Assembly (NCBI GenBank): GCA_015486905.1
Contig: WFQV01000066.1
Location: 1-13,719, forward strand
Direction: 5' to 3'
DNA length: 13,719 nt
DNA from: Melioribacteraceae bacterium
Lineage (GTDB): Bacteria > Bacteroidota > Ignavibacteria > Ignavibacteriales > Melioribacteraceae
The first letter of the stretch is position 1. The number at the start of each line of letters is the position of its first letter. Both the position numbers and the translations under genes were made by a program. The notes under the pieces were generated by a model. That model did not search any database. It had not been told where the DNA came from and saw nothing but the letters and a program-made list of their open reading frames with translations. This document shows, in pieces, positions 1 to 7,192 of the stretch.

Positions 1-85
1 GGAATTAAATCGTAAATCGTAATTCATTTGTTCTTAGTTCTTGGTTGAATAAAATTCGTGCATTCGTGGCTATTCCGGATCCGGG

Positions 86-120
86 TAACTTACGACTTAA
101 GACTCGTCACTTAAGACTTA
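86..120 (-). repeat. Dispersed intergenic repeat, ACTTAAGACT family, copy 1
   Basis: Read on the minus strand, this 34-35 nt block matches 4354-4387 on the plus strand at about 29 of 34 positions, so the two copies are inverted relative to each other. On the plus strand the ten-mer acttaagact occurs twice within it, 14 nt apart. It lies just upstream of the promoter of the C1 peptidase gene. The rest of 1-85 holds similar low-complexity words (for example attcgtgcattcgtggc and the palindrome ccggatccgg at 75-84) and no gene. Confidence 0.6.
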
Positions 121-136
121 CTACTTTATTTAACTT

Positions 137-167
137 TTTGTCTACGAAAAAGATTTTAGTAATTTTG
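137..167 (+). promoter_or_regulatory. Bacteroidota-type sigma-A promoter for the C1 peptidase gene
   Basis: TTTG at 137-140 is followed after 19 nt by TAATTTTG at 160-167. This matches the Bacteroidota consensus TTTG / TAnnTTTG exactly in sequence and spacing. Transcription would begin a few bases after 167, leaving a leader of roughly 25 nt that contains the GGAG ribosome-binding site at 187-190. Confidence 0.75.
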
Positions 168-198
168 CACTAACAAAAATCTAATTGGAGAAAAAGCA

Positions 199-1416
199 AT
201 GAAAAAAATTTTAGTGGCACTGTTAATCTTTTCGCTCACACCTATGTTTGCCCAACAGAAGAGAGATGTTGGGATGATGAAAGTAAGGAAGAGCAAATTC
301 TTTGAGCAAATCAAAGAAAAGATTCATGAGTTTAATACTGTAAAGAAAGAGCCCCGCAAATCCTTCGTGCTTGATTTTAGCGGGTACAACCTGCCGAAGT
401 CGATTAATGAATTTAAATATTATTGGCACCGCAAACCTCACTCTCAAGGGATGACAGGTACTTGCTGGTCTTTTTCCACAACTTCATTTTTTGAGTCCGA
501 AGTTTACAGACTTCACAAAAAGAAAGTTGCACTCTCTGAAATGTGGACTGCTTATTGGGAATATGTCGAGAAAGCAAAGGGATTCGTGAGGACGCGTGGC
601 AAAAGCCTTTTTGCACAAGGTTCGGAAGCCAATGCCGTTACAAGAATTTGGGAAAAATACGGTATCGTGCCTTACAAATTGTTCACGGGATTTTTACCCG
701 GTCAGCAGGTTTACGACCACGACAAAATGTTTAAAGAGATGTACACCTTCCTCCAATCAGTAAAAAAGACTGATGCTTGGAATGAAGGTTTTGTAGTCTC
801 TACTATTAAACAAATCCTCAATAAATATATGGGTACACCGCCAACTAAGGTTACTGTTGACGGAAAAACTTACACACCAAAAGAATACTTGGCAAATTAT
901 TTGCAACTCAATATGAACAATTATGTTGACATTATTTCTTACATGCAGCAGCCCTATTGGAAACAAGTGCCTTACCAGGTGCCGGACAATTGGTGGCACG
1001 ATTCGAGCTACTACAATGTTCCTTTGGACGTCTTCATGAAAATAATAAAAAAAGCAATTACTCACGGCTACACAATGGCAATAGGCGGAGACGTTTCGGA
1101 GCCGGGCATCGATGGTAAAGTTGAATCTGCGGTTATTCCTTCGTTCGATATTCCCTCGGCTTACATCGACCAATACGCTCGTCAATTCAGATTTAGCAAT
1201 AGAACAACAACCGACGACCACGGAATTCATTTAATCGGTTACAAAAAGGACAAGGACGGTAAATACTGGTTCCTAATTAAAGATTCCGGTTCGCGAGCGT
1301 TCAACGGTAAAAACAAGGGGTATTTCTTCTACAATGAAGATTACGTAAAATTAAAAATAATGGATTTCATGGTTAACAAAGAAATAGTGAAAGATGTTCT
1401 AAAAAAATTCAAATAA
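199..1416 (+). CDS. Secreted C1 (papain-fold) cysteine peptidase, aminopeptidase C/bleomycin hydrolase-like
   Basis: This is a 405-residue exported protein. Residues 1-18 form a signal peptide (two Lys, a hydrophobic core, PMFA before QQ) with no lipobox Cys, so a periplasmic or secreted location is expected. The papain-fold landmarks are visible: oxyanion Gln83 and nucleophile Cys89 in HSQGMTGTCWSFS, and the catalytic His341 in TDDHGIHLIGY. The third catalytic position, normally Asn in a KNSWG-like motif, reads KDSGS, placing Asp362 where Asn is expected and Gly where Trp is usual. The family hydrolyses peptide bonds, usually as an aminopeptidase; whether this variant is active is uncertain. 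The start is well set: GGAG at 187-190, 8 nt before ATG. The gene is monocistronic, with its own promoter and terminator. Confidence 0.85.
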   Translation: MKKILVALLIFSLTPMFAQQKRDVGMMKVRKSKFFEQIKEKIHEFNTVKKEPRKSFVLDFSGYNLPKSINEFKYYWHRKPHSQGMTGTCWSFSTTSFFESEVYRLHKKKVALSEMWTAYWEYVEKAKGFVRTRGKSLFAQGSEANAVTRIWEKYGIVPYKLFTGFLPGQQVYDHDKMFKEMYTFLQSVKKTDAWNEGFVVSTIKQILNKYMGTPPTKVTVDGKTYTPKEYLANYLQLNMNNYVDIISYMQQPYWKQVPYQVPDNWWHDSSYYNVPLDVFMKIIKKAITHGYTMAIGGDVSEPGIDGKVESAVIPSFDIPSAYIDQYARQFRFSNRTTTDDHGIHLIGYKKDKDGKYWFLIKDSGSRAFNGKNKGYFFYNEDYVKLKIMDFMVNKEIVKDVLKKFK

Positions 1417-1438
1417 AAAATTCAATTAAGAGTTAAAC

Positions 1439-1478
1439 AAAGGCAAGCACTTAAATTTAATAGTGTCTTGCCTTTTTT
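1439..1478 (+). terminator. Rho-independent terminator after the C1 peptidase gene
   Basis: The arms aaaggcaagcac (1439-1450) and gtgtcttgccttt (1463-1475) pair with one bulged T, separated by a 12-nt AT loop and followed by a T-run ending at 1478. It starts 22 nt after the stop codon of the peptidase gene and separates it from the next operon. Confidence 0.8.
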
Positions 1479-1593
1479 ATTATTCGGTTTGTCAATAGAG
1501 ACAGTTCTGTTAACAATTTCGGTTAAAAAATTTTCTACTCTACTTAAAAATATTTATTAAATTACAGTGTTCAATTCAAAATCAAAAGGAAAA

Positions 1594-2346
1594 ATGTCCG
1601 GCATTTTAATCATACCGTCAATAGATATTTTGAATGGGAAAACCGTGAGAGTTGTGCAGGGCATACCGGAAGTAGGCAGTAAAAATTACGGCGATGACCC
1701 GGTGGAAATGGCATTGATTTGGCGAGCGGAAAATGCCAAGATGCTTCACATAGTTGATTTTGATTTTTCACACGAACACTCACAAAAAAATTTGGATGTC
1801 ATTCGTGAAATTTGCTCGTCGGTAATTATCCCCGTTGAGTTCGGCGGGGGAATTAAAACCTTTGACGATGCGGAAAAAGTTTTCGATGCAGGCGTGTTTA
1901 GATTAGTAATCGGTTCACTGTCATTAGATTCGGCTGAAAAATTTAAAGAAATGATTAAGACCTTCGGCCCGGAAAGAATTTCCGCAGCGATTGATGTTAT
2001 TGACAATGAAGTTGTGGTTCACGGACGCCATGATAAAACCGGAATATCCCCAATTGAGCACGCTAAAAGACTTGTTGACTTAGGCGCTGAAAGGTTGATA
2101 ATCACTGACGTAAAAAGAAACGGAATGCTTGCAGGGCCGAACATTGGCTTAACGAAACAGATTGCAGAAGCAGCAAAAGTAAAGGTTACACATTCGGGTG
2201 GAATCAGCGGTTACAAAGATTTGGCAAAACTGCTTCAATATTCCAAAACGGGGATAGATTCGGTAATAATAGGAAGAGCTTTTTACGAAAATAAATTTCC
2301 CTGCCAAAAAATTTGGCGATTAGCAGAAAAAGGATTATTTAATTGA
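1594..2346 (+). CDS. hisA: HisA-like phosphoribosylformimino-aminoimidazole carboxamide ribotide isomerase (divergent)
   Basis: A TIM-barrel protein of the HisA/HisF family, 250 aa from this start. HisA opens ProFAR to its ribulosyl form (PRFAR) in histidine synthesis. HisA traits are IIPSID at the first strand (catalytic Asp11), the YGDDPVE motif, GGGIK, Asp134 in AAIDV, Thr171 in IITDV and SGGIS at the C-terminal phosphate site. Several family motifs are altered: the Gly-Trp after strand 5 reads HGR, GGGIR reads GGGIK, and RDG reads RNG. It is not in a his cluster but heads an operon with cNMP-binding and UspA genes. The frame opens at GTG 1567, but ATG 1594 is preferred because it places strand 1 as in the family and follows aaaagga. 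It could be the genuine HisA or a paralogue with another substrate. Confidence 0.75.
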   Translation: MSGILIIPSIDILNGKTVRVVQGIPEVGSKNYGDDPVEMALIWRAENAKMLHIVDFDFSHEHSQKNLDVIREICSSVIIPVEFGGGIKTFDDAEKVFDAGVFRLVIGSLSLDSAEKFKEMIKTFGPERISAAIDVIDNEVVVHGRHDKTGISPIEHAKRLVDLGAERLIITDVKRNGMLAGPNIGLTKQIAEAAKVKVTHSGGISGYKDLAKLLQYSKTGIDSVIIGRAFYENKFPCQKIWRLAEKGLFN

Positions 2347-2353
2347 GGTTAAA

Positions 2354-2911
2354 ATGCATACACAAAGAATATTAACAAAGAGTACATTCTGGAGCAATTT
2401 TTTCAAAGCACCGACCGAAAGTGACGAGCTTGAAAATGTATTAAAAAGTATGCCTCCTTTCGCAAAGTTGAGTAAAAAATATCTAAATTTATTAATTCGA
2501 TTAATGCACAACAGACTTTACGCAGAAAACGAATACATTTTTTACGAAGGAGACCCCGGAATAGGTCTTTACATAGTCCGCTCCGGAGAGGTAATGATTG
2601 CACATTCGGAGAACCAGGAAGAGATGAAAGAATTAGCAAGACTGCACAAAGGTGACTTCTTCGGCGAGCTTGCGATGCTTGACAAAGAAATTCGCTCCGC
2701 TTCTGCAATTGCTGTTTCAGAAACTACCGTGACCGTAATATTTAAACCCGACTTGGAAGAATTTATTGATAAGTATCCCTCGAAGGGCACTTACATCTTA
2801 AAAGGCTTGGCGGAAATAATTGCTACAAGACTAAGAACATTAAATAGTGAATATACCGAATTGTTAAATAAGTGTTCTAAATTTTTGGAGGAAAAAGAAA
2901 ATGGAAATTAA
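2354..2911 (+). CDS. Stand-alone cyclic nucleotide-binding domain protein (CRP/cNMP fold, no HTH)
   Basis: This is a 185-residue cytoplasmic protein made of one cNMP-binding beta-roll (about residues 33-160) and short helical ends. The phosphate-binding cassette is well kept at residues 100-120 (GDFFGELAML, then RSASA), with Glu105 and Arg114 at the positions that contact the ribose and cyclic phosphate in the CRP family. There is no helix-turn-helix after the domain, so it is not a CRP-type transcription factor; it would act as a sensor partner or allosteric regulator. The start is supported by GAGG at 2345-2348. It begins 7 nt after the HisA-like gene and its end overlaps the UspA gene by 11 nt, so the genes are co-transcribed and probably translationally coupled. 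The ligand is unknown. Confidence 0.85.
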   Translation: MHTQRILTKSTFWSNFFKAPTESDELENVLKSMPPFAKLSKKYLNLLIRLMHNRLYAENEYIFYEGDPGIGLYIVRSGEVMIAHSENQEEMKELARLHKGDFFGELAMLDKEIRSASAIAVSETTVTVIFKPDLEEFIDKYPSKGTYILKGLAEIIATRLRTLNSEYTELLNKCSKFLEEKENGN

Positions 2912-3371
2912 AAAAATCTTAGTCCCTATTGATTTCTCCGAATATTCGCTTAAAGCCTTGAACTACGCAATTGAGTTTGCTCAATCATTCAATGCCGAAC
3001 TCTTCCTTATCTACGTAATTGAGCCTATGGTGTACCCGGCTGATTTCAGTATGGGACAAATAGCCATTCCGGAAATTACGGATGACTTTAATTCCAAAGC
3101 CGAATCCGATATGGATAATTTAATTAAAGAAAAAATCGGTGAAAAAGTAAAAGCTCAAAGAATAATTAAAACGGGCAGACCTTTCTTGGAAATAATTCAA
3201 ACCGCTTCGGAAATAGATGCGGATTTAATCATTATTGCCACACATGGATTAACGGGAATGGAACATTTATTATTCGGAAGCACTGCAGAAAAGGTGGTAC
3301 GTAAAGCGCCCTGTCCGGTATTGACTTTAAGAGAACCGACAAAGGGTTTTCATTTTAACAACGAAAGTTAA
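2901..3371 (+). CDS. Universal stress protein, UspA family, single domain
   Basis: A 156-residue cytoplasmic Usp protein. Asp11 in VPIDFSE is the usual base-contacting residue, and the ATP-binding signature reads A113-2X-G116-9X-G126-S127 (ATHG, then FGST), so the ATP-binding subclass is likely. The C-terminal strand APCPVLTL is typical. Such proteins dimerise and respond to starvation and stress; the exact role varies. The start follows GGAGG at 2887-2891, 9 nt upstream of the ATG and inside the preceding gene's end. The stop codon lies 1 nt before the next ATG. Being between a cNMP sensor and an eIF2B-like protein suggests a nucleotide-responsive regulatory job, which is inference. Confidence 0.9.
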   Translation: MEIKKILVPIDFSEYSLKALNYAIEFAQSFNAELFLIYVIEPMVYPADFSMGQIAIPEITDDFNSKAESDMDNLIKEKIGEKVKAQRIIKTGRPFLEIIQTASEIDADLIIIATHGLTGMEHLLFGSTAEKVVRKAPCPVLTLREPTKGFHFNNES

Positions 3372-3372
3372 A

Positions 3373-4152
3373 ATGACGGACGTACCGGAGAAAATCGGAG
3401 AAATATTAAACAACAATACTTCGGGCAGTAAGGAACTGCTCTCAGAACTTAATAATTATTTTGCCCAATCCCCGGAAAAAATCAACCTCCAATTGCTAAC
3501 AAAACTGAGAGAAGAATTCCGTGAATTCTCCGCAATTGAAAATTATTTCAACAATTTAATTACAATAATTGAAGCAAATAAAAACCCGAAAGAATTTTTT
3601 GACGAATTTAACTATCGCGAAAACAGCTTACCACAGCTACTTATGACAAAGCTCGAATCTTTTATTAAACCCAACATTAAAATAATCACACTATCGAACA
3701 GCAAAACTTTACTTGATGTTTTTTCATTGTTACGAAAAAAAAGAAATGATTTTGAGATAATTGTTTCCGAATCCCGTCCGCAGAAAGAAGGAGCAATAAT
3801 GGCTGAAAAGCTAAGTGGCCTTGGAATTAAAACAAGATTAATAACCGAAGCAATGATAGGCTCCGCGGCTAAAGAAGCAGACGTTGGGATAATTGGAGCA
3901 GACAAAATATTAAAAGACAATTCCGTTATTAACAAGACAGGCTCCTTAACTCTTGCGATTGTTTTAAATTTTTATTCCAAGCCGTTGCTTGTTTTAGCCG
4001 ATAAATCCAAAAAAAGCAGCGAAATTTCATTCACCCCCAAACTTTACCCTCCCGAAGAAATAACGAAAAACAAAAAATCTATGACACAGGTCACAAATTA
4101 CTACTTCGAGCGTGTCGATACGACTTTAATCACAAACATTTTGACCGACTGA
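3373..4152 (+). CDS. eIF2B/MtnA/ribose-1,5-bisphosphate isomerase superfamily protein, catalytic Cys replaced
   Basis: This 259-residue protein has an N-terminal helical part (about 1-95) and a Rossmann-like C-terminal domain. Superfamily motifs are IITLSNSKTLL (104-114), VSESRPQKEG (131-140), GADKIL (175-180) and the terminal VDTTLIT. Asp177 of GADK matches the catalytic Asp of MtnA and ribose-1,5-bisphosphate isomerase. The catalytic Cys those enzymes carry in THCN(S/T) is Ser108 here, as in eIF2B regulatory subunits. At 259 aa it is shorter than typical R15P isomerases. It is therefore better called an eIF2B-like sugar-phosphate- or nucleotide-binding protein than an isomerase. It is last in the HisA-cNMP-UspA operon, 1 nt after uspA, and converges on mtnA, a relative of the same fold. 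The function is not established. Confidence 0.8.
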   Translation: MTDVPEKIGEILNNNTSGSKELLSELNNYFAQSPEKINLQLLTKLREEFREFSAIENYFNNLITIIEANKNPKEFFDEFNYRENSLPQLLMTKLESFIKPNIKIITLSNSKTLLDVFSLLRKKRNDFEIIVSESRPQKEGAIMAEKLSGLGIKTRLITEAMIGSAAKEADVGIIGADKILKDNSVINKTGSLTLAIVLNFYSKPLLVLADKSKKSSEISFTPKLYPPEEITKNKKSMTQVTNYYFERVDTTLITNILTD

Positions 4153-4269
4153 TATTAAATTTAACACGGAAATTAAATTTAATAATTAAAAAATATTTAC
4201 TATTACAAAATGACATTTAAGAAAAAAGAAATAGCCTCCATCCCTTAAAAGCCCAAAACCCATAACCCC

Positions 4270-4314
4270 GCGCCTTTGTTCTTTGACCCCGAGGGCAAAG
4301 GCGCTTCCTTTCTT
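4270..4314 (+). terminator. Probable terminator of the hisA-like operon
   Basis: The perfect 9-bp arms gcgcctttg (4270-4278) and caaaggcgc (4296-4304) enclose a 17-nt loop and are followed by the T-rich ttcctttctt. The tail is on the plus-strand side, so it serves the plus-strand operon that ends 118 nt earlier. I see no equally good terminator for the convergent mtnA gene. Confidence 0.55.
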
Positions 4315-4353
4315 ATAACCCGAATCAGTTCTTAATGGCAAATAACTTGTTAG

Positions 4354-4387
4354 AAGTCTGAAGTGACGAGTTTTAAGTAGTGAGTAA
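4354..4387 (+). repeat. Dispersed intergenic repeat, ACTTAAGACT family, copy 2 (inverted)
   Basis: Its sequence (beginning aagtctgaagtgacgag) is the reverse complement of the block at 86-120, with about 5 mismatches in 34. It lies between the two convergent operons. Confidence 0.6.
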
Positions 4388-4418
4388 CGTGCACTGTTAT
4401 CTTTGAGCCGATCGACAA

Positions 4419-5435
4419 TTATTTTGGTTTACTAAAATCGTAAGGAAAGCGGTAAAGCTGTTTGTCGGTAATTATTCCTGTAATTAACTTCGAAGGAGTA
4501 ACATCAAACGCAGGGGAAAAAACATCGTAATCGTTGCGAGTAATTTGAACACCTTTAACCGAAGTAATTTCTTCTTTTGCTCTTAGTTCAATTTTAATTT
4601 CATTCCCCGTAGGGCAGGAAGAATCTACCGTGCTCATCGGAGCGGCAATGTAGAACGGAATATTGTGAAACTTACAAAGTGCCGCTACACTGTAAGTACC
4701 TATTTTATTAGCCGAATCGCCATTGACAGCAATTCTGTCCGCACCGGTAATGGCTAAATCAATTTTACCTTGACACATTAACATTCCTGCGGCAGAATCG
4801 GTAATGATTGCAAAAGGAATTCCGTATTTATCTAATTCAAAAGCCGTTAATCTTGAACCTTGTAATAGCGGTCTTGTTTCGTCCACGTAAACAAATTTTA
4901 CCTTACCCTCGTCAAAGCCTTTCTTTATTACGTTCAAAGCCGTACCGCCTCCGCCGGTTGCCAATTTGCCGGTATTACAATGTGTAAGTACGGTCATTTC
5001 GCTTGTGAATATTCCCAAGCCGTTGTTCGCAATTGCATCGCACATTCTAATATCTTCTTCGTGAATTTCTTTTGCTCTTTCGGATAACCGGGGATACAAA
5101 TCGGGAGAAGTTTTGTTTTCGAGAAAAACTTTTTTCATTTCGTCCAAAGCCCAAAAAAGGTTTACTGCCGTGGGACGGGTAGCAGCCAGTAATTTGTAAC
5201 AATTATTGAAATGTTCTTCTCTGTCCCCTTTGAAATTTTTAAAGCAGAGAGTAATTGCATAAGCCGCTGTTATTCCAATTGCAGGCGCACCTCTGACTTC
5301 CAAATTCTCTATAGCCTGAGCAATTCTTTCGGGAATATCCGTAACAATGTATTCTTCTACGAGAGGAAGTTTTGTTTGATTGATTAAAATTAATTCGTCG
5401 TTTTTAAAATCAATAGTTTTAAAATTTTCCGGCAT
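4419..5435 (-). CDS. mtnA: S-methyl-5-thioribose-1-phosphate isomerase
   Basis: MtnA isomerises 5-methylthioribose 1-phosphate to 5-methylthioribulose 1-phosphate in methionine salvage or related methylthioadenosine disposal shunts. From this start it has 338 aa, normal for the family. The signature motifs are RGAPAIG (48-54), THCNTG with catalytic Cys153, GGGGTAL, ETRPLLQGSRLTAFEL, and GADR with catalytic Asp233; the C-terminal FDVTP is also typical. An ATG exists 30 nt upstream (5465), but the internal ATG at 5435 gives the family-like beginning MPENFKTIDF and reduces overlap with the PfkB gene to 17 nt. Neither has a strong ribosome-binding site, so translation probably depends on coupling to the upstream gene. 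No MTA phosphorylase or MTR kinase of the MtnK type is in the window. Confidence 0.92.
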   Translation of the reverse strand: MPENFKTIDFKNDELILINQTKLPLVEEYIVTDIPERIAQAIENLEVRGAPAIGITAAYAITLCFKNFKGDREEHFNNCYKLLAATRPTAVNLFWALDEMKKVFLENKTSPDLYPRLSERAKEIHEEDIRMCDAIANNGLGIFTSEMTVLTHCNTGKLATGGGGTALNVIKKGFDEGKVKFVYVDETRPLLQGSRLTAFELDKYGIPFAIITDSAAGMLMCQGKIDLAITGADRIAVNGDSANKIGTYSVAALCKFHNIPFYIAAPMSTVDSSCPTGNEIKIELRAKEEITSVKGVQITRNDYDVFSPAFDVTPSKLITGIITDKQLYRFPYDFSKPK

Positions 5436-6342
5436 CGTCGAATCTTGAAAGTTCGCGAAATTCAATGAATCTATCGTGAATTTGCAATTTGTTCAAATCC
5501 TCAATTCCCTTTGTGCTAAACTTTTCAACAGTAAAGGAAGCCATTGCACTGCCATAAATAACAGCTCTTTTAAGACTCTCGAAATCCAATTCACGAACAC
5601 TGTGTAAATAGCCTATAAATCCGCCGGCAAAAGCATCTCCCGCGCCTGTGGGATCGAAAATATCTTCCAAGGGGTAAGCGGGGGCGGAGAAAATATTATC
5701 CTCGCTGAAAAGCAATGCGCCATGTTCACCTTTTTTAATAATCAAATATTCGGGACCCATTTTTCTAATCTCCTTGGCAGCACGGATTAAATTATGCTCG
5801 TTGGTTAATAATCTAGCTTCGGAATCGTTTATTATTAAAACATTTGTTTGTTTCAACACTTTCATCAAATCTTCCAATGCAGTTTCAATCCAAAGGTTCA
5901 TAGTATCGGTTACTACAAACTGGGGGTTAAGGAGTTGTTCCAAAACGTGAAGTTGTAAGTTAGGCTGAATGTTTCCGAGTATTACAAACTTGGCCTTTTG
6001 GGATTTTTCCGGAATAACAGGATTGAAATTTTCGAACACATTTAACTCCGTAAAAATCGTATCTCTAATATTCAAATCGTAATGATATTTTCCACCCCAG
6101 CGGAATGTCTTGCCACCCGGTACAATCTGCAGACCGTCAAGGTCTATTCCGTGATCTTCCAAAAGTTGAATGTACTTTTCATTAAAGTCTTCACCAACTA
6201 TTCCAATCAAATGTACGGGCGAAGTAAAATAGCTTGCTGCAAGAGAAATATAAGTGGTAGAACCGCCAAGAGCGTTTTCGATTTTATCAAACGGGGTTTC
6301 AACCGTATCGAGAGCAATAGAACCTACAACTAAAAGCGCCAA
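5419..6342 (-). CDS. PfkB/ribokinase-family sugar or nucleoside kinase
   Basis: A 307-residue ATP-dependent kinase of the PfkB fold. The N-terminal glycine pair GGST (about 26-29) and the C-terminal anion-hole motif DPTGAGDAFAGG (catalytic Asp236) are intact, and a Mg-associated NDSEA lies near 172-176. Middle motifs FRWGGKY and DTMNLWI are distinctive and, from memory, mark a conserved bacterial subfamily of unassigned substrate. Start choice: GTG 6354 opens the frame, but the GAGG of that codon context sits 6 nt before TTG 6342, nearly the same arrangement (GAGGTTAAAA) as the strong start at 2354. TTG 6342 also places the first strand at residue 2, as is usual. It overlaps mtnA, which suggests phosphorylation of methylthioribose, a ribose or a nucleoside feeding the isomerase; the substrate is inference. 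Confidence 0.85.
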   Translation of the reverse strand: MALLVVGSIALDTVETPFDKIENALGGSTTYISLAASYFTSPVHLIGIVGEDFNEKYIQLLEDHGIDLDGLQIVPGGKTFRWGGKYHYDLNIRDTIFTELNVFENFNPVIPEKSQKAKFVILGNIQPNLQLHVLEQLLNPQFVVTDTMNLWIETALEDLMKVLKQTNVLIINDSEARLLTNEHNLIRAAKEIRKMGPEYLIIKKGEHGALLFSEDNIFSAPAYPLEDIFDPTGAGDAFAGGFIGYLHSVRELDFESLKRAVIYGSAMASFTVEKFSTKGIEDLNKLQIHDRFIEFRELSRFDDAGKF

Positions 6343-6674
6343 TTTTAACCTCACATATTTTTGAATTGAATTTTTAAAAATCCGAAAATTTTAATTGAAA
6401 TGCTAAAGAAAATTTTAATAAAAAAATTATTTAATACATAAAAGCGAGGTACAGGTTTAAAATCTGTGGTAAAAAATAAAAAAAATAAGAAATAAGAAAC
6501 AAGAAATAGATGAACGCGAGACGCAAGAGGTAAGACGCTAGACAGACCCGACTACGCCCTCGCTTCGCTTGGCTTCGTCGCGACAGGTTGGATGGTGAAT
6601 TGTAAATGGTAAATTGTGAATGGTGAAGGGAATGTTGGGTTGATTAACATTGACGTTGAATTCAGTCGAATTGC

Positions 6675-6692
6675 CGTTTGCTTCAGCAAACG
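6675..6692. repeat. REP-like hairpin 1 of module A
   Basis: CGTTTGCT, loop TC, AGCAAACG: a perfect 8-bp stem preceded by the head attgc. The homologous stem in module B (13211-13230) differs at two base pairs, and both partners changed each time (T-A to G-C, G-C to A-T). Confidence 0.7.
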
Positions 6693-6794
6693 TTGAGAAG
6701 AGAAAAGAGGAATGAATGGCTCTATCCACATTTCTCTTTCATTCGGTGTTAGAACAATGAGGCTAAAGCCCTGTGAAGCTTGTTGACTTTTTCA

Positions 6795-6816
6795 GCCGTC
6801 GAATAAATTCGGCGGC
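6795..6816. repeat. REP-like hairpin 2 of module A (inverted head)
   Basis: GCCGTCGAAT, loop AA, ATTCGGCGGC: a 10-bp stem with one T-G wobble, followed by aatgcc. Read on the other strand it carries the same attgCCG-type head as hairpin 1, so the two hairpins face each other 102 nt apart. The module B partner is 13334-13353. Confidence 0.7.
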
Positions 6817-6926
6817 AATGCCGGATAGAACCCAAGGGAATGAGGATTTTTTCACTGTCATTTCAACTGAACGAAGCATGGTCAGTCCTGCCTTAGCGTA
6901 CTCCACAACCTTCTTCATCAACGAAC

Positions 6927-6958
6927 ATCTATTTATCCATTTGTCCACTCATCCAAAA
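6927..6958 (-). repeat. 8-bp minisatellite, inverted orientation, module A
   Basis: Degenerate tandem units with an 8-nt period ending in tcc (atttatcc, atttgtcc, actcatcc). This is the complement of the tgNNtgga array at 7086-7109. Confidence 0.6.
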
Positions 6959-7085
6959 TGCCGTTGGGGGACGGGGTGTTGAAAAATTAGAACTTTTAAC
7001 TTCGTCAAACATTCAAATAGATTGCTTCATTTCGATACCTTCGGCATCGTGGATCTATTTTTCTTTACTCTTGTTCTTGCATTAT

Positions 7086-7109
7086 TGGATGAATGGATGA
7101 TTGGATGAT
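7086..7109 (+). repeat. 8-bp minisatellite, forward orientation
   Basis: Tandem units tgaatgga and tgattgga follow a partial unit attgga. The same unit (tgNNtgga) is repeated four times at 13036-13072. Confidence 0.6.
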
Positions 7110-7192
7110 TTTATTTTAGGTCGTCTTTATTAGACTCCTTATTCTGCGGGGTGAGGTTCTCAAAACACACCAAGAATCAGCCCTCTCTCCTG

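Larger units (their letters stand above)
6478..6959. repeat. Mosaic intergenic repeat module A
   Basis: The module has the same order of parts as module B at 12866-13511: a polypurine block (aataagaaataagaaac), a gagacgc/aagaggtaagacg block, a gtcgcgacag block, gaatggtgaattgtaaatgg words, a cattgacgttga segment, two hairpins (6675-6692 and 6795-6816), a segment with ctgtcatttcaact, and an inverted 8-bp minisatellite. From about 6568 to 6959 it aligns with 13101-13511 over most of its length with scattered substitutions and indels. Its start lies about 136 nt upstream of the PfkB start codon. Confidence 0.8.

Noticed and set aside
757..1230. 157-aa minus-strand frame
   Set aside because: It is fully antisense to the C1 peptidase, whose motifs establish the coding strand.
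3373..4152. Ribose-1,5-bisphosphate isomerase call
   Set aside because: The catalytic Cys is Ser and the protein is short; superfamily assignment only.
6538..6982. Three short frames (6538-6729 -, 6763-6948 -, 6773-6982 +)
   Set aside because: All lie within repeat module A and translate the repeat words; they are not conserved as frames in module B.
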